Part shown: in pieces, positions 9,010 through 17,987 of the stretch
How the letters are laid out: each line of letters begins with the position of its first letter
Position numbering within the stretch: the stretch's first letter is position 1
DNA from: a virus
Virus record (IMG/VR): IMGVR_UViG_3300022885_000472
Location: 1 to 59,214 of that record
Reading direction: 5' to 3' (one strand)
Length of the DNA: 59,214 bases
Notes under the pieces: model-generated
What the model was told of the DNA's origin: nothing
Databases searched by the model: none
What the model saw: the letters and a program-made list of their open reading frames with translations, nothing else
Made by a program: the position numbers and the translations under genes

Positions 9010-9624
9010 ATGAAGTTTAATGAGATAACAGAAAATGCATCATCTGGTGGCACTAGTGCAGGCAATGTCGCAACTGTAAATCAGCCAATGAATGGAATGC
9101 AGTCACGTAATCCTAGCATATATGGTGGTAAGAAAGCAGGTAACATGTTTACTGGTAAGAAAGCATCAGGCAAATATGCTAATAGTACAGTAGCACGTAA
9201 ACAAGCCAAAGTAAGTGAATCCACTAAAGTAACAGAAGATGATATAGCAGAACAAGAAGTTCTCGTAATACCAGGCGCTAAACGCAAGGACCGCAAGACA
9301 GGCTTTGTACCGCAAGGTGAGAGCAGAGTAGACCATGAAGTTAAAATGGCTAAGAGTGATCTATTTGCAACAGCGCAAAATGCGCAAGAAATAATGTCTT
9401 ATCTCAAAGATCGAAGTGAAGATGAAGGTATCAAAGGATGGATGCAATCTTATATCACACTAGCAAATGACTATCTCAACTCAGTTAAAGAATCATTACA
9501 ATACGAAGCGCAAATGCATGAAGCATCAGAATATGGTCAAGGCGAACCAAATGATCGTTTGGCGGCAGGTATGAAAATAGACACAGAGCCATATATGGAA
9601 TCTACAACAAAAGGAAACAAGTAA
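9010..9624 (+). CDS. Candidate head-packaged protein with capsid-targeting-like tag
   Basis: This 204-residue protein has no recognised domain. Its N-terminus MKFNEITENA matches the form of the T4 capsid-targeting sequence: basic and hydrophobic residues, then an I-T-E prohead-protease-type site. The next 60 residues are low complexity (Ser, Gly, Asn, Lys). A helical part follows (about 105-175). It is the first gene after a late promoter, 1 nt before the next gene. That it is packaged and cut is inference from the N-terminal pattern. Confidence 0.75.
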   Translation: MKFNEITENASSGGTSAGNVATVNQPMNGMQSRNPSIYGGKKAGNMFTGKKASGKYANSTVARKQAKVSESTKVTEDDIAEQEVLVIPGAKRKDRKTGFVPQGESRVDHEVKMAKSDLFATAQNAQEIMSYLKDRSEDEGIKGWMQSYITLANDYLNSVKESLQYEAQMHEASEYGQGEPNDRLAAGMKIDTEPYMESTTKGNK

Positions 9625-9625
9625 C

Positions 9626-10609
9626 ATGAGTTCTATACTAGAAGGAGCAGATCAAGGATACCTCGCAGAATACAATGCATCTGAGGACGAAAGACGATTA
9701 GAAGCATTACAACATTCTATAGGCGATGTTAGAAAAGCAACAAAAGGCGGTAAGTATCTTGGTAATGATGTCGTAGACATTATGGTACAAATAGAGACCT
9801 TTGCAGAACAGCTCGGTATTGATCCCGATGAACTTAGATACTATGAAGATCAAGTTAGAGAAGCGCAAAGCAATTTAGAATCTGCTATTTACGGACTAGA
9901 AGAACCATTTGAAGATGCTATTCGTAGTTTACAAGGTAAGATAGATGATGCAATATCAGATGCGGAATTTGCTGATGATGAAATAATTGATGAAGTGTTT
10001 GACAACGATGCTTTCAATGACATTTTTAAATCAAAACCGGATCGCAGGGAGCCAAGCAGACCAGATATTTCGGGTGCTAAACGAGTGGCAGATCGTAAAG
10101 TAGCAGGATCTAGTGAGTTACCTAAAATAAAAACTCTTCCAGGCGCGGCCCAATACACATCCGAAGATGGGAAGAAATCTCAAAGACTTGATCCATCATG
10201 TTGGAACGGTTACAAGAAACAAGGCACCAAGATGAAAGGTGATACCAAAGTTAACAATTGTGTTAAAAAAGAGTCACGTATTGGTAGCACACTTAGCATG
10301 GTGTCGGAAGAATACGAAAGAAATTTGCGCGAAGGTAATGGGAAAATGAGAAGCATAGCGGCAGGAGCTTTATTAATTGCTAGTCTATGGGGAGTTAACA
10401 ACCATTTAGCACAGCAAGCATACGATAGCAGTTCACAGTTACAACAGTTAACAGCGTTGCATCAAAAAGCAATTGATTCTCCTGGCCAAGAAGCATATGC
10501 AAAAGAATTGAAGCAAAGAATCGCTAACCATAAAATACGTTTAGACATAGGCAAAGGTGATATCCGTGATAAACACGGAGCAATCAAACAGATCACTAAA
10601 GAATCTTAA
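9626..10609 (+). CDS. Acidic helical protein with a Cys motif and hydrophobic segment
   Basis: This 327-residue protein is of unknown function. Residues 20-125 are acidic helices. Residues about 180-218 carry a compact motif with RLDPSCWNGYKKQGTKMKG and VNNCVKKES, which I recall in other marine phage proteins without known function. A hydrophobic stretch IAAGALLIASLWGVNNH (about 240-257) could be a membrane or amphipathic helix, and a basic helical tail follows. It starts MSSILEGADQGYLAEY, with candidate L-x-E sites. It is cotranscribed with the tagged gene before it. Confidence 0.72.
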   Translation: MSSILEGADQGYLAEYNASEDERRLEALQHSIGDVRKATKGGKYLGNDVVDIMVQIETFAEQLGIDPDELRYYEDQVREAQSNLESAIYGLEEPFEDAIRSLQGKIDDAISDAEFADDEIIDEVFDNDAFNDIFKSKPDRREPSRPDISGAKRVADRKVAGSSELPKIKTLPGAAQYTSEDGKKSQRLDPSCWNGYKKQGTKMKGDTKVNNCVKKESRIGSTLSMVSEEYERNLREGNGKMRSIAAGALLIASLWGVNNHLAQQAYDSSSQLQQLTALHQKAIDSPGQEAYAKELKQRIANHKIRLDIGKGDIRDKHGAIKQITKES

Positions 10610-10631
10610 TCAGATATAGAAACGTTATAAT

Positions 10632-11036
10632 ATGCAATTACGTGAAATAACTCAATCTAAGAGCCATAAAATCCCACAAACCGAAGGTATGGGTGGATCC
10701 TCTGGTGGAGGAACCGCAGGATCTGGCGGTGCTGGTGGCTCGTCATTAGGTCTTCCTTATCCATCGACATACGAAGAAGAAAACGACAAGTTTAAGACTT
10801 ATCACCCAATCGACAAAAACAAACGACCAATGCACAATCTTTCTATGACAACCGAAGAAGAGGATGAAGCAAAAACAATCAAGGATCGCCCAAAGAAGAC
10901 CAAGAAGCGTTATACATCCACGACAGCACAACAAAGAGAACTAGCATATGTTGAAAGTGCGGCTTTTAAAAAAGCATTGAAATTAGTAGAAAACTATTTG
11001 TGCCCGAGAGAAAGACTGACAGATAAATACATGTAA
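10632..11036 (+). CDS. Small tagged protein with Gly-rich linker
   Basis: This 134-residue protein starts MQLREITQSKSHK, a weaker form of the shared N-terminal tag with an L-R-E site. A Gly/Ser linker (about 20-38, GGSSGGGTAGSGGAGGSS) follows, then a charged, basic region and a short helical end with two Cys-free helices. No known domain is visible. It lies between a tagged protein and the Dps gene in one late unit. Confidence 0.65.
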   Translation: MQLREITQSKSHKIPQTEGMGGSSGGGTAGSGGAGGSSLGLPYPSTYEEENDKFKTYHPIDKNKRPMHNLSMTTEEEDEAKTIKDRPKKTKKRYTSTTAQQRELAYVESAAFKKALKLVENYLCPRERLTDKYM

Positions 11037-11050
11037 CAGGAACGATTATA

Positions 11051-11494
11051 ATGCTCGCAGAGAACCTTAAAATACTATTAGCAACATCATATGCATTTGT
11101 TATCAAAGTGCAAAACTTTCACTGGAATATAGAAGGTAGCAACTTTCCACAATACCACAAATTTTTTGATGATTTGCAAGGGGAAGTATATGACAATGCA
11201 ATCGATAGAACGGCTGAATACATTCGTACATTAGAATCCTATACCCCAGGTTCAATCACACGGTTTGCGGAATTATCATTAATACCAGATCAATTAAAAA
11301 TACCTAGAGCAGAGTTGATGTTTCAAGAATTATACAGAGACAATGAAATAATACTTGCACATTTAAAAGTATGCTATGATTCATGTGAAGCATCAGAACA
11401 TTATGGCATTTCTAATTTTATTGCTGAACGAATAGATGCTCAGAATAAACACCAGTGGATGTTACGAAGCACACTAAAGACATCTAGGGAGTAA
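11051..11494 (+). CDS. dps: Dps-like ferritin-fold protein
   Basis: This 147-residue protein has the Dps signature. H24 (NFHWN), H36, D40, D52 and E56 correspond to the ferroxidase ligands of Dps, with the D/E pair shifted by about one residue relative to E. coli. Dps proteins form 12-subunit shells that oxidise Fe(II) with peroxide and protect or compact DNA. The length is close to short Dps forms, without a long basic DNA-binding tail. It sits in the late block among candidate packaged proteins, 3 nt before the giant gene. It may protect phage DNA from oxidative damage or travel in the virion; both are inference. Confidence 0.85.
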   Translation: MLAENLKILLATSYAFVIKVQNFHWNIEGSNFPQYHKFFDDLQGEVYDNAIDRTAEYIRTLESYTPGSITRFAELSLIPDQLKIPRAELMFQELYRDNEIILAHLKVCYDSCEASEHYGISNFIAERIDAQNKHQWMLRSTLKTSRE

Positions 11495-11497
11495 CGC

Positions 11498-14400
11498 ATG
11501 CTCTCATCACATTACGAAAATCTATTACTAGAATACAGACAAGACAAGACCGCTGAAAAAATGGGTGTTGCTTTAGCCGACAGATTGATGACCGATGTCG
11601 ATAATAATCCAGACATCCTGGATGCAACCACAGCACTCCGAATACAAGAAATCGAGGCCTCAAAAGATCCAAAACATCCATTATCGAAAGAATGGAATGA
11701 GAACGATAAGATGACGCCTGAAGCAATAGAAGCACTAGTTGCAAAAGCCTACGATTTCCTTGCTATCAAAGTCTTGAATACATTAGAAAAGACAGACCCT
11801 ACAAAGAAGAAAGAATACGTACAATGGCTTGCGAGAATTTATATTAAAGATGCGATGTCGATAGAAGATATCCAATCTACTATCGCAGATTACTTAGAAA
11901 AATTTCATAAGTTAAAAATTAAGCGACATTTATCCAACGCTGACATCGGTCAGTTCAAAAGCTTCAGCCTATTCATGAATGAGCTAGATACTTTTTCAAA
12001 TGACTTGTTAGATGTTGAAGATGATGAATTAAGCCCCAAGAGAGATTATACAAAGTTATATGACGAAGATAATATTTTAGTTATTCATCCGAAAACTAAG
12101 GCGGCTGCCATGAAATATGGTAGAGGTACACGATGGTGTACAGCGGCCACTAGAGGACAAAATTACTTCACTCATTATAATAAACAGGGCCCTCTGTCTA
12201 TTTTTATTCCTAGACGACCCGATCATCCAGGAGAGAAATATCAGTTTCATAAAAACGGCCACGGTATAGTTGTTGCTGATGAGAAAGATGATTACCTCAA
12301 TCAACTAGAACAAATAAATCTCGTTGATAGATATCCTGGTCTTAAAAAAGCACTTAAAGATCAAGCCGCTGAGGCTGGTGCTATCTGGCTACAAGAGCCG
12401 ATAGAGACATCAACGGGTGATGGTTTTACATTAGACGAATATCGAAAAGATAGTCAACCATTTTATATTATAAAATCAACAGCAGACCCTTCCGAAGTAT
12501 ATACAGTCGTGCAAGGTACTAAGGGTTATCCAACAATTATGGCCCTCGATATTAACGGCCGTGGAAACACTTTAAATCTGATACAACAACGGAATTTTCT
12601 TAAAAAATACCCCGAATTAGTAACTAGATTCGGCGGAGATTCGATAGAAGAATTTGACCCAATTGATAACGTCGGGGATTTTGAAGTCGAGCAAATTAAA
12701 GGTGGGTATGTTGTTACAGATACAAATCCCCTAGAAGATGCTGACTTAGAGGCAGACGACTCTAAGGACCCCACCGCTACTAGACGAATTAGCGAGAATC
12801 AATACGGTATCAGCGTAAATATCCAGGAGGAGCGAGAAGAGGGTAGAAGATTTAGGCTTCCTATTGATCCGTTTACGATCATAGGAACTAGGCAAAGTGA
12901 TCACACACATGAACCCGCTAATCCATATGAATTTACAAGAAGAATTCCAGGCATGGTTGAATTTTTAGAGCCTAAGGTAAAGGAATTGCTGGATAAATCA
13001 CTAGACAGCATTAGCAAATTAAAACCCAGTGAGATAGGCTCTGGTAAGGGAGCCGCCGAAGAAAAAGCCGCGCTTGTACAAAAAGCATACGTAGATTTAG
13101 CATGGGCCATGCCTTATAAAATATACGATAACCCGAAGACAGCTATTAATTCACATGTAACTTATGAAGGCAAGCCGCTAGTAGATTATATCATATCCAA
13201 AATTAATACAGATTATATTTATACGGTAGAACATGATCTGGTTGAAGATACTAAGCCAAATATTAATAGTATAAAGATGTATCGCCTGAAGGATACGGCA
13301 ACTTATGAAAAATCTGAAGACGAAAGATTGATGTTCAATGTAAGTAATCTGGATAATCTGAAAGACAACAGTGGTAAGGCAATGGATACTCTAGCTAGTA
13401 TTTCGTTCTTGAAAGCTCATCCAGAATTAAAAAAAATGTATGCAGGTACGAGTCTGGTAGACCCAGTAGTTACTGAAACAGAAAACGTTCAAATTGAAGA
13501 TTATGGACTTCAGCGCAATGCTGATTATAGAGGTGGTGACAGCGATAACCCTTGGTATCCAACAACATGGAGAAACTTTGTGTTAGACTCTAAAGATGTG
13601 CCTGGACTTCAATACAGTATTACGTGGCCAATTGAAAACCCGGGCCTAACACAAGTACAAAGAATCAACACAGAAGGTACGGGATTGCTGGTTGACGACC
13701 ACCACAGAATCCAATCAATTTTAAAATTAGTACCCGAAATCAAAACACTACTAAAGAAAGATTTTAAAAAACAATTAGAGGCTACTGGTGAAGATGCCGC
13801 ACCTAATCGGGACAGGACTGGCCGCGGGGGAGGCAACCCATACCATGGCAACTACCATACGAAGTCGATACTACCTGATAACCTGCTTATTGATCCTACT
13901 GAAGTATATGAGGATGCCACTGTACAGATAGATCAATTCGGTCCATATGGTGGTCCTTTTTCGCTCCCTAGATTTGTTGTCACTCCAAAAACCGAAAACC
14001 CTTTTGGTAGTGTAGGTGATACGTTTTATATAGACATGCAAACTAAAGACCGCAGGGGCAAGGCAGGTAAGATTGCCTCAATTGTAATCAGAAGAATGGC
14101 AAAAGCAGTCTATAGACATGAAGACGGAAACGGAAATCCTTTTGCTGATGAGCTTGATAATCCCGGTACATTTGTAGAAGATTCGATAGATTTACCAGCA
14201 AAGCACGTAATAGACTTCTTCAAGGCTTATCCAGGACTTAGGCGCATGGTGAAGGATGAGAATGTACATGCAACTGTGCCGCACCCTGCTCTAGCAGTTA
14301 AAGCAGATGACATAGAAGCCGCAAAAGAAGGAGTCCGGGACTTTCCTGCGTTTACAATGGAAGATGTTCCTGGCGTGAAGGGTTCATATTATGTTATCCC

Positions 14401-17074
14401 TAAGGAAGAAACATTTAATGATGAATACTATACCATTCAAGTTCAACAGGAAGATGATGAACTACCAAAACAATACGGCAATGGTATCAGAATACCAACA
14501 ATACAACTATTTTCAGGTGAGTCAAGAGAAATGCTAGCCAAGTTGAGTGGAACTTATGGAAGCAATCGCGGCAGAAGTAGATCAGTTAAAATTCCGACTA
14601 ATACTGAAGAGTTTAATGCAATACTTGCGCGATTCCCAGAACTATTACCATTCTTAATCGACCTAGCAAAAGAGGAAGGATCATTAACATTACAGAATCC
14701 CGAAAATGTTACTGAGATAGGTATTCATAGAGTGTATGAGTTTACGAACGCTGATAAAAGTAAACAATATGTAGTTACTCCTATAGGCAACCCAGTAAGA
14801 CCAGCTGTAGGCCAGATTGATAGCGAACAAGATGCCGAGACTCAACGCGCATACCGGGGCAGTAACGGCGATGACGGGAACATGATACCATCCGAGACCT
14901 GGAACCGCAATTCAATCACCATAAATTTTGAAAGTACTCAGGACAATATGGATCAGTTTGTCGAGTTAAATACCTTGCCGGACATTAAAGAACTTGCGTC
15001 TTTGGTAGAAAAAATTCCATATGAAGAGGCTAAGCAGAAGCACATGAACGCTGTCGATGAGTTTACACGTACTAGTACCAACTTTGTCGATGAGTATAGA
15101 CGTTCTCATAACGGTTTTAGAACAGTTGATCATGCGTCACCAGAGATATTACGCATTAGAGGAGATGCACCTTTAAAGAAATATTTTGAAGATTTAGCAG
15201 AAGCAAGAAATGCAGAAACTAAAGGTATCGGAGATTTCATTAACTTTTTACCAGACACTACCAACTTAGGTTCACTCCCTGCTAGTATTACGGTGTTTGA
15301 TCTGCCAATACTAACTATTACTAAACTCGGAATTGCAAATCCTATAATATTCTATCTTTATCATGTAAGGCAATCTTTACAAGCATTGAGTGATTTAGAC
15401 CCTAAGGCTTTGAAAGCTATGGCTATAAAGTTGGGTGCAGATGAAAAAGAAATAGAAGATATTGATTGGTCAACTAGCGATACGATAGCCCGCTCCAGAT
15501 ACAGCCATACATTAAACCAGAAGTTTATGGCCGCTGGATTTGGTAAAGTATTCTCCGAGGGATGGAATGATGGCATGAGAGCTAGTATAGGAAGAGAACT
15601 GACAGACCAGCATATGATGGCATTTAAACCAGAGTCTGGTACGTATTTTGAAGGGCGAGGCAACTCACCAAATATCCTCGTACAAACTAATTCTCTTGTG
15701 GAACCATTCTTGTATAACCGCCTTCCTGGTCTAAAAGAGCAGATGTCCCCGAAAAAAGCAAAAGAAAATGGCTTGGCTCCTGCTTCCGTATGGAAGCCTC
15801 AGGCCGATACTCCGAAACCTAACCTACAGAATGACGGCAAACGATGGATCAAGAACATAGAAAAATTCAATATGCCCAATGGATTTACATTAATTAGTGG
15901 TAGGGGATACTATCGCGCTCAAGCAACACATACTCGGTTAGCGCCCGGTACTCTATACAAGATTAACCTGAATCCCATAGAGCATGATGCCGCAATGGGT
16001 GCCAGCCAGTCCCTTATGCAACTAGGTAAGAATTATCGGGACTTGCGATATAAACTTTTTAATAAATCGCAAAGCAACTTTTTCTATATGTACTTCGTAA
16101 ACAATAAAACTGCTATAATTATAGATGATCAAGGTCAAAAAATGCCACTCTCGACTAAAGACAAAGAAGCATTGTTCTTTGGTATACCCAGGCGCGGCCC
16201 TGATGGTGAGGATGTTAGGACATTGGGTTTGATGCCAGAAATAAGGTCTGCATTCGACGAATACAAAAAGTCTAATAAATGGATGCGCGAAGCATACGCT
16301 CACCAGCATCATCTTAATCGATTCTTGGTAGAATCATTCGATAACTTGACATGGACAATTCAAACCGAGAACAACAATAATTATAACAAATTGCATTTCT
16401 TAAAACCAGGAGAATTACGTGGCTCTTACTCAGATAGTCAACTTATAAGTTTGGGCTTTAAGAAATCAAATAACGGACACTTTTATATACCACAAACAAA
16501 ATGGGACACTCTAATTAATACAGGTAAGCTCAAAGAAATGACACTGCGACCATTGAAAACAGGGAAAGCAAAGATTGCTCAGACTGGCAGTAAGAAAATA
16601 GCAGAAGAAGATGACGATGACACACTAACATTGCCTAAAATTAAAGTAGGTGATGAAGTTAAAGTGGGCAAGTTTAAAAACCGCAAAGCAGAAGTAACTG
16701 GCTTTGCCAAAGATGAGAACAATCATCCTTTACTCAAAACTACTAAAGGTGAGCAACAAGTATTCAAGCCACGTTTCTCTAAACTGATGAAAGAAGAAGA
16801 CGATGCAGTTATCGAAGAAGGGAAGAAATTCCCAAGAACAAGTGAGTTCTTGCATGTCAGGGAATTAGATGATATTAAGCGATTGGCTGGTGTCTATGAT
16901 CCATATGTTGACGAAGGTGATAGCTCAATGGGTTCGAACATATCCAAGACTTCTAGTAAAATTGCACAGACAATGAGGGATAAAAAAATACAACCAGGCA
17001 CCCCAGAATGGTTTCAATTATGGTTCTCAAAGCCATACTTAACGGGTGAAAAGCCCACTGGAGATGAGGAATGA
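11498..17074 (+). CDS. Giant 1858-aa protein, candidate internal virion protein
   Basis: I do not recognise a full-length family. The N-terminus MLSSHYENLLLEYRQD has an L-L-E site. Residues about 190-275 contain a conserved-looking block with GRGTRWCTAATRG, YFTHYNKQGPLSIFI and GEKYQFH, a W-C-T-A type motif I recall from other phage proteins of unknown function. The long middle is soluble alpha/beta with several PGL/K-rich repeats of the form FLKAHPELKKM or FFKAYPGLRRM, suggesting a repeated module. Near residue 1705 a KOW-like segment (KVGDEVKVGKFKNRKAEV) occurs, then RELDDIKRLAGVYD, the motif recurring in other proteins here. It may be a large ejected protein; this is inference. Confidence 0.8.
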   Translation: MLSSHYENLLLEYRQDKTAEKMGVALADRLMTDVDNNPDILDATTALRIQEIEASKDPKHPLSKEWNENDKMTPEAIEALVAKAYDFLAIKVLNTLEKTDPTKKKEYVQWLARIYIKDAMSIEDIQSTIADYLEKFHKLKIKRHLSNADIGQFKSFSLFMNELDTFSNDLLDVEDDELSPKRDYTKLYDEDNILVIHPKTKAAAMKYGRGTRWCTAATRGQNYFTHYNKQGPLSIFIPRRPDHPGEKYQFHKNGHGIVVADEKDDYLNQLEQINLVDRYPGLKKALKDQAAEAGAIWLQEPIETSTGDGFTLDEYRKDSQPFYIIKSTADPSEVYTVVQGTKGYPTIMALDINGRGNTLNLIQQRNFLKKYPELVTRFGGDSIEEFDPIDNVGDFEVEQIKGGYVVTDTNPLEDADLEADDSKDPTATRRISENQYGISVNIQEEREEGRRFRLPIDPFTIIGTRQSDHTHEPANPYEFTRRIPGMVEFLEPKVKELLDKSLDSISKLKPSEIGSGKGAAEEKAALVQKAYVDLAWAMPYKIYDNPKTAINSHVTYEGKPLVDYIISKINTDYIYTVEHDLVEDTKPNINSIKMYRLKDTATYEKSEDERLMFNVSNLDNLKDNSGKAMDTLASISFLKAHPELKKMYAGTSLVDPVVTETENVQIEDYGLQRNADYRGGDSDNPWYPTTWRNFVLDSKDVPGLQYSITWPIENPGLTQVQRINTEGTGLLVDDHHRIQSILKLVPEIKTLLKKDFKKQLEATGEDAAPNRDRTGRGGGNPYHGNYHTKSILPDNLLIDPTEVYEDATVQIDQFGPYGGPFSLPRFVVTPKTENPFGSVGDTFYIDMQTKDRRGKAGKIASIVIRRMAKAVYRHEDGNGNPFADELDNPGTFVEDSIDLPAKHVIDFFKAYPGLRRMVKDENVHATVPHPALAVKADDIEAAKEGVRDFPAFTMEDVPGVKGSYYVIPKEETFNDEYYTIQVQQEDDELPKQYGNGIRIPTIQLFSGESREMLAKLSGTYGSNRGRSRSVKIPTNTEEFNAILARFPELLPFLIDLAKEEGSLTLQNPENVTEIGIHRVYEFTNADKSKQYVVTPIGNPVRPAVGQIDSEQDAETQRAYRGSNGDDGNMIPSETWNRNSITINFESTQDNMDQFVELNTLPDIKELASLVEKIPYEEAKQKHMNAVDEFTRTSTNFVDEYRRSHNGFRTVDHASPEILRIRGDAPLKKYFEDLAEARNAETKGIGDFINFLPDTTNLGSLPASITVFDLPILTITKLGIANPIIFYLYHVRQSLQALSDLDPKALKAMAIKLGADEKEIEDIDWSTSDTIARSRYSHTLNQKFMAAGFGKVFSEGWNDGMRASIGRELTDQHMMAFKPESGTYFEGRGNSPNILVQTNSLVEPFLYNRLPGLKEQMSPKKAKENGLAPASVWKPQADTPKPNLQNDGKRWIKNIEKFNMPNGFTLISGRGYYRAQATHTRLAPGTLYKINLNPIEHDAAMGASQSLMQLGKNYRDLRYKLFNKSQSNFFYMYFVNNKTAIIIDDQGQKMPLSTKDKEALFFGIPRRGPDGEDVRTLGLMPEIRSAFDEYKKSNKWMREAYAHQHHLNRFLVESFDNLTWTIQTENNNNYNKLHFLKPGELRGSYSDSQLISLGFKKSNNGHFYIPQTKWDTLINTGKLKEMTLRPLKTGKAKIAQTGSKKIAEEDDDDTLTLPKIKVGDEVKVGKFKNRKAEVTGFAKDENNHPLLKTTKGEQQVFKPRFSKLMKEEDDAVIEEGKKFPRTSEFLHVRELDDIKRLAGVYDPYVDEGDSSMGSNISKTSSKIAQTMRDKKIQPGTPEWFQLWFSKPYLTGEKPTGDEE

Positions 17075-17514
17075 GATTCTTAGAATTTATGGCAGAGTCA
17101 GTAACTTTTTCAGCTACTAAAGCAGTCCCACATGAAAAATATGGGACCATCGACGAGTTCATGTCTGACTCGCCTGAAATGAATGTGAGCAATGGTAACG
17201 CAATGGCAATACAAAGAATGCTTGGTCTCGTTCCTGATTATGGCGGTACAATAAAACACGAAGATATACCCAACATTCTACGTACATTGATGCGATTAAA
17301 AAATTCAGATACAAGCCAACACACGCAGGCACCATCCAAGACTGGTGGGGAGATGGGCCGATACAAAGATGATGACGGCATGGATAGAATAGGTAAAAGT
17401 GCAACAATGCATGACGCGGGCCGATCTAATGACCAAGTAAATCTTTATATTGATCGTTTATTTGAAATTCTTACCTTTGCACAAAAAAATGAAGGAGACT
17501 TAAGTTGGGGGTAA
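17071..17514 (+). CDS. Tagged protein of unknown function
   Basis: This 147-residue protein starts MRFLEFMAESVTF, a clear copy of the shared tag with an M-A-E site. The rest is polar, with a helical segment at about 45-80 and another at 125-142, and no known domain. It overlaps the giant gene by 4 nt (ATGA) and the next gene by 10 nt, so the three are translated together. Confidence 0.7.
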   Translation: MRFLEFMAESVTFSATKAVPHEKYGTIDEFMSDSPEMNVSNGNAMAIQRMLGLVPDYGGTIKHEDIPNILRTLMRLKNSDTSQHTQAPSKTGGEMGRYKDDDGMDRIGKSATMHDAGRSNDQVNLYIDRLFEILTFAQKNEGDLSWG

Positions 17515-17987
17515 AGAAGTTTGAGATCATACCAACAGAACCACGATGTGGCGATTGTACCGCATGTTGCGAATCAACAGGATTTACAGGTGACTGGAAA
17601 AAAATAGACCGATACAACGAAGCAGAAGCATCTGGTATAGATTTTGGTCCTTGGAGCACTTGCAATAAACTTTGCAGTACAGGTTGTTCTATTCAAGACA
17701 CCAAACCCAGAACGTGTACCGATTTCTTTTGTCATTTCATAGAACACGATTTAGAAGATAAGTTTAGACCCAAAGAGTTTGGGTATATTGCATTTACAAG
17801 TCTCGATAAGAACAGTGAAAACATAGAGATTATGTCTTTGGACCATACCTTACCTGCGGAAACACAATATAATAACAACAAAAAAATGTTAGATGAGTTA
17901 ATTGACAAAGTGCGTATAAGTCTAGGCAAGGAATATGTATATGCTACTCTACACACTAAAAAATCTGGAATCAAACGAATAAGATGA
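17505..17987 (+). CDS. YkgJ-like CxxCxxCC cysteine-cluster protein
   Basis: This 160-residue protein has the YkgJ-family pattern: RCGDCTACCES near residue 15, then further cysteines (about C53, C57, C61, C70 and C75) spaced as in this putative zinc/iron-chelating family. The TTG start at 17505 is supported by AAGGAGACTTAAG immediately upstream; there is no ATG at the N-terminus. It overlaps both neighbours. Its direct coupling to the asparagine-synthase-like gene suggests the two act on the same target, but the substrate is unknown. Confidence 0.8.
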   Translation: MGVKKFEIIPTEPRCGDCTACCESTGFTGDWKKIDRYNEAEASGIDFGPWSTCNKLCSTGCSIQDTKPRTCTDFFCHFIEHDLEDKFRPKEFGYIAFTSLDKNSENIEIMSLDHTLPAETQYNNNKKMLDELIDKVRISLGKEYVYATLHTKKSGIKRIR

